Source of the DNA: a virus
Direction: 5' to 3' (one strand)
IMG/VR virus record: IMGVR_UViG_3300021142_000024
Coordinates: 1-64,000 of that record
Length of the DNA stretch: 64,000 nucleotides
A program made the position numbers and the translations under genes. Under the pieces are notes generated by a model. That model made no database searches and was not told where the DNA came from. It saw only the letters and a list, made by a program, of their open reading frames with translations. Below, piece by piece: positions 53,754-61,078 of the stretch. Within the stretch, counting starts at the first letter, position 1. Each line of letters starts with the position of its first letter.

Positions 53754-55556
53754 TTATTGAAAATTTAATTTATGTTTATAGTATGATTTATGCTTTTCTA
53801 CTCCTGGTATATTCCAACCATTTTCAAAATCACTCATAGTATGATGCGGCTTTACATAATATTCCCAAATTGGGTTTTTTATATATTTTAAAAAAACACA
53901 TAACAAATCCTCTAAATCCATAGGTTTCATATTATATCTCTCTGCTAATTTTATAAAATCCCCATATTTAAATCCAGGCTTTAGTATTTTCATTGAGGCT
54001 GTAGCAGTAGGACCTAATTTACAGTGTGTCCACTCATTTATTTCAAATAGACCATTTAGTTTAGTGTCAAGATTTACATAATTTGCAAGATCTCCCGCCA
54101 TTAAAAGATAGTGGAAATTAAATGCATGGAGTTTATTATCTCTATTATACTCATTCATTATATCTACTATACCATCAAGACTAGTACCTGGTTTTATTTT
54201 ATCAATAATATGATCTGCCCAAGGTCTAAAATGATTTATTACTAGATCTTTTAGTGGATAACGTGGAGGTTGATTTACACAGCAGCTTACAAAATTTCCA
54301 GTATCTGCTTTCATAAAAGGATAAAAATCTTCATAAGAATTAAATCTTTGGAAATTCAATAATATAGTATTATTATATCCATGATTATATTGATTTGAAG
54401 TACCTGATCCAAATATTCTATGTGAGTAGATCAAGAAGAGATAATCATAAATTCCCCAATTAGGATTTGCTACTGGTTTATATAGATCCCAAGTGAGTGA
54501 ATTTTCTTGCATAAAATAATCTTCAAGCAAGAATATAAAGCCCTCATATCTTCTATCAATATTATGAAATAAATTTACATTATCTATATATTTATCTCCA
54601 GTATTAAATTCTCTTTTCTTAGTATCTATAAAAACTTTTTCTGTCTTTCGATTAATATCTATATAATAGTCAAGACATTCTAGAGCTATTGGATTAAATC
54701 CCTGTTCATTTAATATCACACTCTTCTTTGTAATTTTTTCTGTATCTTCAAGTTTATATACACTCTGAGATCCTTTAGACTCCTCTTGCTCTACTGATAT
54801 ATTATCTTCTATTTTACATTGATATTCTTGAGTCTCTTCATTTTTAAATGATACATAGCTTTGAGATACTGTAGTTTCCATATCTGGAATATCAGAGAAT
54901 TTCATATAGCTAGTTTGAGGTTTGATCTTATCATAATGTCTCTTATAGATATGGAGATTTGTAATAAACCAATGCATTTCACCCATTGAAGTATTTGTAT
55001 CAAAACAAATCTTACTCATAAGCTTTGCAAAAGTATATTGATCATTGCAGAATCCCAGCCATAAATCAATACTTCTTGCGAATACTGTAAGATTAAGTCG
55101 ACCATCAACTATTGTGAAGTTTAATACAACATTACATGGAGTGTCTGAGGCATATCTGTCTAGCTCATTTATATCGTAATGAACTACTATCGCTCTTCTT
55201 GTATTCGGGTTGCTCTTGAGCTCCTGGATAGCACGATCTAACTGTCCATTTTTATTCCAAAAAAATCCATAATTACTATTCACTTCTGTAGTGCCTGGAA
55301 TCATCATGTTCTTCCATATCTTAGCACGTTCAGAAATTTCAGATGCGTCTCTATTTCCTGTTAAATACCAATGCCACTCATATTCTGCATAGTCTACATT
55401 AAACTTACGTTCTGGTTCTGTGATAATCATCTGCATTGGATTATCTAAAGTAAAAGAGGCATTAAATTTTGCTTTAGTACTAGCAAAATCTACCCCCGTA
55501 GACATTATATCTAAGTAAAGACTTTTAAATGCTTCATTTGCGTTTTTAAATCTCAT
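53754..55556 (-). CDS. Thymidylate-synthase-family hydroxymethylase fused to a C-terminal domain (600 aa)
   Basis: Residues 1-~215 are a dNMP methylase/hydroxymethylase: TRRAIVVHYDINELDR, the nucleophile Cys141 in DTPCNVVLNF, DGRLNLTVFARSIDLWLGFC and NDQYTFAKL, NLHIYKRHY. The residue aligning with the dUMP-selecting Asn of ThyA is Asp172, as in dCMP hydroxymethylases. After a charged linker (~225-290), residues ~310-600 are a mostly helical domain (NVNLFHNIDRRYEGFIFLLE ... HCKLGPTATASMKIL) that resembles, loosely, the DNA-base hypermodification glycosylase-like proteins. Predicted to make a hydroxymethylated pyrimidine nucleotide. Overlaps the dCMP deaminase gene by 11 bases. Confidence 0.78.
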   Translation of the reverse strand: MRFKNANEAFKSLYLDIMSTGVDFASTKAKFNASFTLDNPMQMIITEPERKFNVDYAEYEWHWYLTGNRDASEISERAKIWKNMMIPGTTEVNSNYGFFWNKNGQLDRAIQELKSNPNTRRAIVVHYDINELDRYASDTPCNVVLNFTIVDGRLNLTVFARSIDLWLGFCNDQYTFAKLMSKICFDTNTSMGEMHWFITNLHIYKRHYDKIKPQTSYMKFSDIPDMETTVSQSYVSFKNEETQEYQCKIEDNISVEQEESKGSQSVYKLEDTEKITKKSVILNEQGFNPIALECLDYYIDINRKTEKVFIDTKKREFNTGDKYIDNVNLFHNIDRRYEGFIFLLEDYFMQENSLTWDLYKPVANPNWGIYDYLFLIYSHRIFGSGTSNQYNHGYNNTILLNFQRFNSYEDFYPFMKADTGNFVSCCVNQPPRYPLKDLVINHFRPWADHIIDKIKPGTSLDGIVDIMNEYNRDNKLHAFNFHYLLMAGDLANYVNLDTKLNGLFEINEWTHCKLGPTATASMKILKPGFKYGDFIKLAERYNMKPMDLEDLLCVFLKYIKNPIWEYYVKPHHTMSDFENGWNIPGVEKHKSYYKHKLNFQ

Positions 55557-55947
55557 ATTTGGAAATTTCTATAAATTGTTTTAAAAAATCTATACCATCA
55601 GTTTTTCTATACTGCTCTAGATATAGTACTCTTTTTATTCCAGATTGTAATATTAATTTTGCACATTCAATACAAGGACTAAGAGTCAAATATAAAATGG
55701 CATTATTTATTGAATATCCTGATTTTGCAGCTTTAAGAATAGCATTCATTTCAGCATGTACAACATACGGGAGTGTAATATTGTCTCTTTCACAGCAATT
55801 ATCCATTCCAGAAGGAGTACCATTATACCCAAATGCTATAATATTTCCATCTTTTATTAAAAGTGCACCTACTTTATTTCTCTCACAATGAGAAAGGGTG
55901 GCTATCTCTTTTGCAATATTAAGATAAACTTTATCTAATTTTGACAC
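55546..55947 (-). CDS. dCMP deaminase
   Basis: Zinc-dependent cytidine/deoxycytidylate deaminase, dCMP to dUMP. HAE at residues 64-66 supplies a zinc ligand and proton shuttle, PCIEC (Cys92, Cys95) the other ligands. The N-terminal VGALLIKDGNIIAFGYNGTP matches the dCMP branch. It competes with a dCMP hydroxymethylase for substrate, so the coupled arrangement is meaningful. Confidence 0.92.
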   Translation of the reverse strand: MSKLDKVYLNIAKEIATLSHCERNKVGALLIKDGNIIAFGYNGTPSGMDNCCERDNITLPYVVHAEMNAILKAAKSGYSINNAILYLTLSPCIECAKLILQSGIKRVLYLEQYRKTDGIDFLKQFIEISKYEI

Positions 55948-55965
55948 AACCTTTATTTTATTTTT

Positions 55966-56397
55966 TTAGTTAATTCCAGTACTTCCAAATCCACTTTCAC
56001 CTCTTTGAGTCTCTATAGAATCTAATTGATCTACTACTTCAACTTCTTCATAATTTACTGGTACGAGTATAAACTGAATAATTTTTTTACCTGCTTCAAG
56101 TATATCATTTGCTTTACCTGCATTGAATACGTGAATATGAATTTCTCCGGTATAATCCTCATCTACTATTTCAGCTCCTTTAATGAGCTTATTTTTTGTA
56201 GCTATTCCACTTTTATTTGCTGCCATTAACATATATCCAGTAGGAATATTTGCTTTAATACCTGATGGAATTAGAATATCTTCTCCTGGTCTAAGTATTG
56301 TACATTCAAAATCATTTGGAATATAAAAGTCTATACCTGCACTTTTATTAGTGCCTCTGGTTGGAGTTTTTACTGGTCTTGTTTTAATTATCTTCAT
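55966..56397 (-). CDS. dut: dUTPase (trimeric)
   Basis: All five motifs of trimeric dUTPase: SAGIDFYIP (I), AANKSGIATKN (II, with K for the usual R), GAEIVDEDYTGEI (III), KIIQFILVPV (IV) and RGESGFGSTG (V). Converts dUTP to dUMP, keeping uracil out of DNA and feeding ThyA. 143 aa, normal length. Confidence 0.93.
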   Translation of the reverse strand: MKIIKTRPVKTPTRGTNKSAGIDFYIPNDFECTILRPGEDILIPSGIKANIPTGYMLMAANKSGIATKNKLIKGAEIVDEDYTGEIHIHVFNAGKANDILEAGKKIIQFILVPVNYEEVEVVDQLDSIETQRGESGFGSTGIN

Positions 56398-56400
56398 ATC

Positions 56401-56682
56401 TTATTTTGTTTTATTATAATCTTCTTTATAATGATCTACCATTGCTGCCATATAAGATATAGCATCTAGTATATTATCATACTTTTTACTATAAGATTCT
56501 CTAGACATTTTTAATGCTACCATACAAAGATACATGTCTTTTGCTGTAATTTCTTTATTGCACATAGTAGAAGCTAATAGAGCGGCTTTTTCCATACTCT
56601 CTTTCATAGGACCATATTGTCTAGATCCCTCTTCACCTCTTTTAAAAACTATATTATTTGCTTGTTCTAATATATTACTCAT
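56401..56682 (-). CDS. DUF6378-like phage protein (93 aa)
   Basis: ILEQANNIVFKRGEEGSRQYGP, ITAKDMYLCMVALKMSRESY and DNILDAISYMAAM match a small helical family common in phages near nucleotide-metabolism genes (DUF6378 from memory). Perhaps related to nucleotide pyrophosphohydrolases; no catalytic residues are obvious. Confidence 0.65.
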   Translation of the reverse strand: MSNILEQANNIVFKRGEEGSRQYGPMKESMEKAALLASTMCNKEITAKDMYLCMVALKMSRESYSKKYDNILDAISYMAAMVDHYKEDYNKTK

Positions 56683-56708
56683 AATAGAATTTAATCATAT
56701 TATTATTA

Positions 56709-57632
56709 TTAAGACAATATATCCTGTAAGTATGGATAATATTTAGGTTTGAGATGTACACTTTGCCTAGATTCTAAAATATCTAACATCGCAGTACCAT
56801 CATCATCAATCCAGCTATCTGGCCATGATATAAATTTAAGTCCAGAATTAGCGATAATATCATTTGCTATTTGTCTTAATTCCATTCTTTGCTGTCTAGA
56901 TCCAAAAAATGGTTGCTTTTTATATAATCCAGTTCCTGGTATTTTACGAGATTCATGTTCTATTGGAAGTAATTGAACTAGTATAGGATTATTTAATTCT
57001 TTTGCAAAATTTACATATTTTGTAAATAATTCTTTTGTGGCAGTAATTGGATCTACTTGACGAGCTAGATGGAATCTGGTATCAATATTTCCAAAGTAAA
57101 GTACTACATTACCTGATCTAGTTGCATTTATAGCTTGTGCATTTGCATGTTTAAGCCAACCATATAGCGTTTTACCTGGATTAAAACTAAGAGCGTACCC
57201 TGGTCTCCAGACTGAGAGAGAATGTGAATCTCCTATTACAATATTAGGATTTGGTTTAGAAAAATAATCTACAGCACTGCTTATAGGCCAATTATGACTA
57301 TCGACTTTTATCCTCTGGTTAAATTTTCTAAAATCAAAAGTTTTATTAACAAATTCAAATTCGCCTTCAAATTCAGATATTGCCTGCATCTTCTCAGTAT
57401 GAATTGACTGAGGTCCTCCTGGGATATTAAAACTACCATCAGTAAAATTTACACCTTCACATATATAAAGTTTTTCATATTGACTCCAAGTACTAGGATC
57501 TGGATTGACATCTATTACATCTTGTGGATTTTGATCTTTGACCATTTTTGCGCATATGAGACCATATCCAGATCCTTGAGAATTCATCCCAGTTCCTACA
57601 TTACTCATTATTGATATTAATGCAGCTTTCAT
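56709..57632 (-). CDS. SGNH-like hydrolase-fold protein (307 aa)
   Basis: NIVIGDSHSLSVWRPGYALS (Ser in a GDSH block), GNVVLYFGNIDTRFHL (Asn block) and SRQSVHLKPKYYPYL (His block) are the ordered SGNH-type motifs. The first ~130 residues are unassigned. Could be an esterase on glycan or DNA modifications; substrate unknown. Its position beside dUTPase and GroEL does not clarify the role. Confidence 0.65.
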   Translation of the reverse strand: MKAALISIMSNVGTGMNSQGSGYGLICAKMVKDQNPQDVIDVNPDPSTWSQYEKLYICEGVNFTDGSFNIPGGPQSIHTEKMQAISEFEGEFEFVNKTFDFRKFNQRIKVDSHNWPISSAVDYFSKPNPNIVIGDSHSLSVWRPGYALSFNPGKTLYGWLKHANAQAINATRSGNVVLYFGNIDTRFHLARQVDPITATKELFTKYVNFAKELNNPILVQLLPIEHESRKIPGTGLYKKQPFFGSRQQRMELRQIANDIIANSGLKFISWPDSWIDDDGTAMLDILESRQSVHLKPKYYPYLQDILS

Positions 57633-57654
57633 AAATCTTTATTTTTTATTTGCA

Positions 57655-57725
57655 GAAATAATAATAAAAGCTTTTATAATCCATATCTAGAAATAAAAGC
57701 TTTTATTACATATATTATGGTTTAA
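57655..57725. other. Palindromic TAAAAGCTTTTA pair downstream of groEL
   Basis: Two copies of AATAAAAGCTTTTAT about 30 bases apart. Each can form a small hairpin. May be a weak terminator or RNA-stability element after groEL. Confidence 0.35.
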
Positions 57726-57769
57726 AATTGAATTATAATCAAATAATTATATAATATCCTTAGTAGAGA

Positions 57770-59419
57770 TTACATACCCATGCCCATCATAGGATCTGGA
57801 GTGTCTTGCTCTTTATCTGATTTTTTTTCAAGTACCACTGCATCTACTGTGAGTATTGTACCAGCTACACTCGCTGCATTTTTTATAGAAGATATTACTA
57901 CTTTTGTAGGATCAAGTAGACCAGCTTCAATACCATTTACTACTGCTCTATTTTTAGCATCAAATGTTGTAAATACATCGTCTTTAGAATTTACATTATA
58001 TAAAATTTCATACCAATTCTCAATACCTGAATTTGATAGAATTGTTTTAAATGGCGCATAGCAGGCAGTTTCTACTATAGAAAGAGCAATCTTTTCATTT
58101 GAATTCCAATTTATAGTATTATTCTTTATAGACATAAATGCTTTGATAAGTGCAATACCACCGCCTGGAAGTATACCTTCTGCAAGTGCGGCTTTAGTCG
58201 CCAGAAGTGCATCTTCTACTCTGTCTTTCTTTTCTTTGATCTCAATTTCAGAATTTCCACCTACATTTATAATAGCAACTCCACCTACAAGTTTACCAAG
58301 ACGCTCTTGAAGTTTCTCTTTTTCAAAAAATGATGTTGCACTTTCTATCTGCTCTTTAATCTCATTTGCTCTATTAGAAATTGCTGTCTCATCCCCTTTA
58401 CCATCTACTATTGTAGTAGTCTCTTTAGCTACTGTGGCAAGACGTGATTTACCTAGATATTTATCTAATTCTGAAGATGAGAGTTTATCAAGTTTATGTC
58501 CTTTGCTTTTTGACATTACTGTACCTCCAGTAAGAATTGCCATATCTTCAAGAATCAAAGTTCTTCTATCTCCAAAGTCTGGTGCTTTTACTGCACATAC
58601 TTTTACTACATTTCGCATTTTATTTACGATCATTAGTGCGAGTGCCTCATCTCCAAAGTCTTCTGCAATTACTAGAAGTGATCTATTTTCAGTATTTGCT
58701 TTCTGTAGAAATGGAATCATCTCAGCTGCAGTTTGAATACGACCATCATAGAGCATAATATAGCAATCATCTAGTACTGCATTCATTGTGGTATTATTAG
58801 TCACAAAATATGGACTCTTATATCCACGATCAAATTGCATACCTTCAACTACTTCAAGAGTAGTTTCACCGGTCTTAGATTCTTCAATAGTCACAATACC
58901 TTCACGACCAACTTTATCTATAGCAGCAGAAATCAGCTCTCCTACTTCAATATCATTATTACCTGAGATAGTTGCCACTTGTTTAATTTGATCTTCTGTG
59001 CTGACATCTACTGATAGTGATTTAAGTTGATCTATAATCATAGAGACTGTCTTATCAATACCGTGCTTAACTTCTACTGCATTAACTCCTTGACGTATAG
59101 TCTTCATTCCCCCTTGAATCATCTTTGTTGCAAGTAATGTAGATGTTGTTGTACCATCACCGGCCTCATTTGCTGATTTAATTGATACTTGTTTTACCAT
59201 CTGTGCTCCAAGATCTTCTATATCATTTTCAAGTCTATTAAAGGCCTTTGAGCAAGTTACTCCGTCTTTTGTGGCTTTTACTTCACCATAAGGTTCACGT
59301 ATTAATACTGTGCGACCTCCTGGACCGAGTGTTGATGATACTATATCATTGAGTTTATTAATTCCAGCAAGAAGTTGCTCTTTAAGTTCTGTCCCTATTA
59401 AATGTTTTGTTTCGCTCAT
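57770..59419 (-). CDS. groEL: GroEL chaperonin
   Basis: Full-length Hsp60 (549 aa). [10 protein letters not shown] near residue 31, [10 protein letters not shown] (Asp52 position), [14 protein letters not shown] (~87-100, ATP site), [37 protein letters not shown], and a C-terminal GMGM tail. Folds proteins with the co-chaperonin encoded at 60410..60700. A whole phage-encoded GroEL/GroES pair is uncommon and usually reflects a special need, such as folding phage structural proteins. Confidence 0.96.
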   Translation of the reverse strand: MSETKHLIGTELKEQLLAGINKLNDIVSSTLGPGGRTVLIREPYGEVKATKDGVTCSKAFNRLENDIEDLGAQMVKQVSIKSANEAGDGTTTSTLLATKMIQGGMKTIRQGVNAVEVKHGIDKTVSMIIDQLKSLSVDVSTEDQIKQVATISGNNDIEVGELISAAIDKVGREGIVTIEESKTGETTLEVVEGMQFDRGYKSPYFVTNNTTMNAVLDDCYIMLYDGRIQTAAEMIPFLQKANTENRSLLVIAEDFGDEALALMIVNKMRNVVKVCAVKAPDFGDRRTLILEDMAILTGGTVMSKSKGHKLDKLSSSELDKYLGKSRLATVAKETTTIVDGKGDETAISNRANEIKEQIESATSFFEKEKLQERLGKLVGGVAIINVGGNSEIEIKEKKDRVEDALLATKAALAEGILPGGGIALIKAFMSIKNNTINWNSNEKIALSIVETACYAPFKTILSNSGIENWYEILYNVNSKDDVFTTFDAKNRAVVNGIEAGLLDPTKVVISSIKNAASVAGTILTVDAVVLEKKSDKEQDTPDPMMGMGM

Positions 59420-60030
59420 AATCTATTTTGATTGTTTTTTAATTTGCTTTTTCCACCCAAAGACCATCCAATATGGATATAGTCTTCTAAATTTTGTTTT
59501 TGAATATACTTATTTTTACCGTCTTTATTAATACAAATAGAATTTGAATTATGAGAAATTCTGCCTTTATTCTGAATTCCAAATCTAGATAAATCTCCAG
59601 AATGTTTTTTGCCCTTCATCCAAGTAGTTCTACCTTTATTCTGAATTCCAAATCTAGATAAATCTCCAAAATGTTTTTTGCCATAAAAGGAATTTAATTC
59701 TCCAAATTTTCCCTTTTGAGAAGCCATTTTAACTCTAGATTCCTCAGATAAATTTGGAGCGCCATCTCCTCCATCTGTAAGATTTACTAATGGACCTAAT
59801 CCTAAATCTCTACGACCTATTTCTTTTATTAATTTCTTTTCTATCTCACAAGCCTCTTCCCAAGAAATATTATTATATAAAATTTTTATAGCGTATTCAT
59901 GATTTTTTATATAATCTCTCCAAGTTTTTCCTCTACTTTTTTTATCAAAAGCTCTCTTTTCACTTTTACCTATTCCTATATAAAATATCTGATTTGTATC
60001 AATCCTGTGATGTTGGTATACTATAGCCAT
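59416..60030 (-). CDS. GIY-YIG homing endonuclease with NUMOD3 repeats
   Basis: IVYQHHRIDTNQIFYIGIG is the GIY-YIG core (Tyr, Tyr, Gly). WRDYIKNHEYAIKILYNNIS, LINEIGRR-like helix (KLIKEIGRRDLGLGPLVNLT), then NUMOD3 units: GKFGELNSFYGKKHFGDLSR and GKKHSGDLSRFGIQNKGR, a duplicated segment. I chose the ATG at 60028..60030 (MAIVYQHHR) instead of one 11 codons upstream. Its stop overlaps the groEL start, splitting groEL from groES. Confidence 0.88.
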   Translation of the reverse strand: MAIVYQHHRIDTNQIFYIGIGKSEKRAFDKKSRGKTWRDYIKNHEYAIKILYNNISWEEACEIEKKLIKEIGRRDLGLGPLVNLTDGGDGAPNLSEESRVKMASQKGKFGELNSFYGKKHFGDLSRFGIQNKGRTTWMKGKKHSGDLSRFGIQNKGRISHNSNSICINKDGKNKYIQKQNLEDYIHIGWSLGGKSKLKNNQNRL

Positions 60031-60160
60031 CTTTTTGTAATTTATCTTTAATAAGTTTTTCAACTAATGCTCCAAGAATCAAACAATTAGCCTTACAGTG
60101 TTTTTTTAAAATGCTGTGAAGAGTTTTATCTATCTGTATTGATGCGCGTTGATTTTCCAT
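59999..60160 (-). CDS. Small ribbon-helix-helix-like protein (53 aa)
   Basis: MENQRASIQIDKTLHSILKK, HCKANCLILGALVEKLIKDK: strand then two helices, as in Arc/CopG-type DNA-binding proteins. ATG at 60158..60160; it overlaps the start of the homing endonuclease. It may regulate that gene, which is inference. Confidence 0.6.
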   Translation of the reverse strand: MENQRASIQIDKTLHSILKKHCKANCLILGALVEKLIKDKLQKDGYSIPTSQD

Positions 60161-60198
60161 TTATAATAAATATACGAAAAATTGTATAAAATTGTATA

Positions 60199-60408
60199 CT
60201 ATTCTGTGATGTGTGATTTTAAAAAGTTATCTATATCTTGACCAGTTACTGATGATCCAAGATGACTAAAATTCTCAATATACAAATCTTTAAGATGCTC
60301 TGGAATGTATTTATGTTTAAGTTGCATACTTACTACGTCTACACCATTCTCATCTTTAGAAGATTTTGTTTCTGTATAAAATGCCATGTAATGTGTTGGA
60401 TTGTTCAT
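60199..60408 (-). CDS. Hypothetical protein (69 aa)
   Basis: Begins MNNPTHYMAFYTETKSSKDE, ends with a short helix. One base separates its start from the groES stop, so it is co-transcribed. Unknown function. Confidence 0.6.
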   Translation of the reverse strand: MNNPTHYMAFYTETKSSKDENGVDVVSMQLKHKYIPEHLKDLYIENFSHLGSSVTGQDIDNFLKSHITE

Positions 60409-60409
60409 A

Positions 60410-60700
60410 TTAATTTATTATTGCTAAAATTTCTGTTTCTCTTGTTATATAATAATCTTGTCCTTCTAGTTTTACTGACATTGATCCAAGTTTTGGAATA
60501 AGTACAATGTCTCCTACATTTAGATTTGAAGGGACTTCTTTATCAGTGTGATAGTTCCAAGCATTTGAGATTGCTACTACTTCACCTGATTCTGGACGCT
60601 CTTTGCCCATGTCTGGAAGGATAATATTTCCTACCATCTCTTCCGATGTTTCTACTGGTCGCAGTACTACATGACCATTTAGTGGTTTTAATTTTGACAT
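60410..60700 (-). CDS. groES: GroES co-chaperonin
   Basis: 96 aa. KPLNGHVVLRPVETSEEMVG (mobile loop region), NIILPDMGKERPESGEVVAI, NVGDIVLIPKLGSMSVKLEG, YYITRETEILAII: the complete GroES domain. Forms the heptameric lid of GroEL. Confidence 0.94.
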   Translation of the reverse strand: MSKLKPLNGHVVLRPVETSEEMVGNIILPDMGKERPESGEVVAISNAWNYHTDKEVPSNLNVGDIVLIPKLGSMSVKLEGQDYYITRETEILAIIN

Positions 60701-60714
60701 AACGATTTATTTAA

Positions 60715-60993
60715 TTAAAGTTTGTTTGCTATTTTTAAAATTACGTGTTCATCTTCTACACTCAGTCTCCATTTATTTTCAACTAGTTTTGAACAGGCAT
60801 TTATAAATGTACTAGGTTCTGATAAATGCCCTATATGAGGCATTACTATCACATCACTTGATTGAGTGATATTATATCCTCTAATTTCTTCATCAATTAG
60901 GCCTCTAAATTCTAATAATTCTGGACCTGTCATTGATTCAATTATATCATAAACATCTACTTCAACTTCTGTGTCTATTTGAATGTATCTCAT
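60715..60993 (-). CDS. Hypothetical protein (92 aa)
   Basis: Acidic alpha/beta protein (YIQIDTEVEVDVYDIIESMT; LLEFRGLIDEEIRGYNITQS). The first strand and helix recall a short family of phage proteins next to replication genes. Function unknown. Confidence 0.6.
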   Translation of the reverse strand: MRYIQIDTEVEVDVYDIIESMTGPELLEFRGLIDEEIRGYNITQSSDVIVMPHIGHLSEPSTFINACSKLVENKWRLSVEDEHVILKIANKL

Positions 60994-61078
60994 AACTGTA
61001 TATTATTAAATTGATTTGATATTAAAAAACTTATTTTTAAAGTGTGAAATTCTATAATAAATACTCTAAATTTATATT

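Noticed and set aside
57780-59531. Several plus-strand frames of 67-100 codons over groEL
   Set aside because: Antisense shadows of a clear, conserved coding sequence without promoters.
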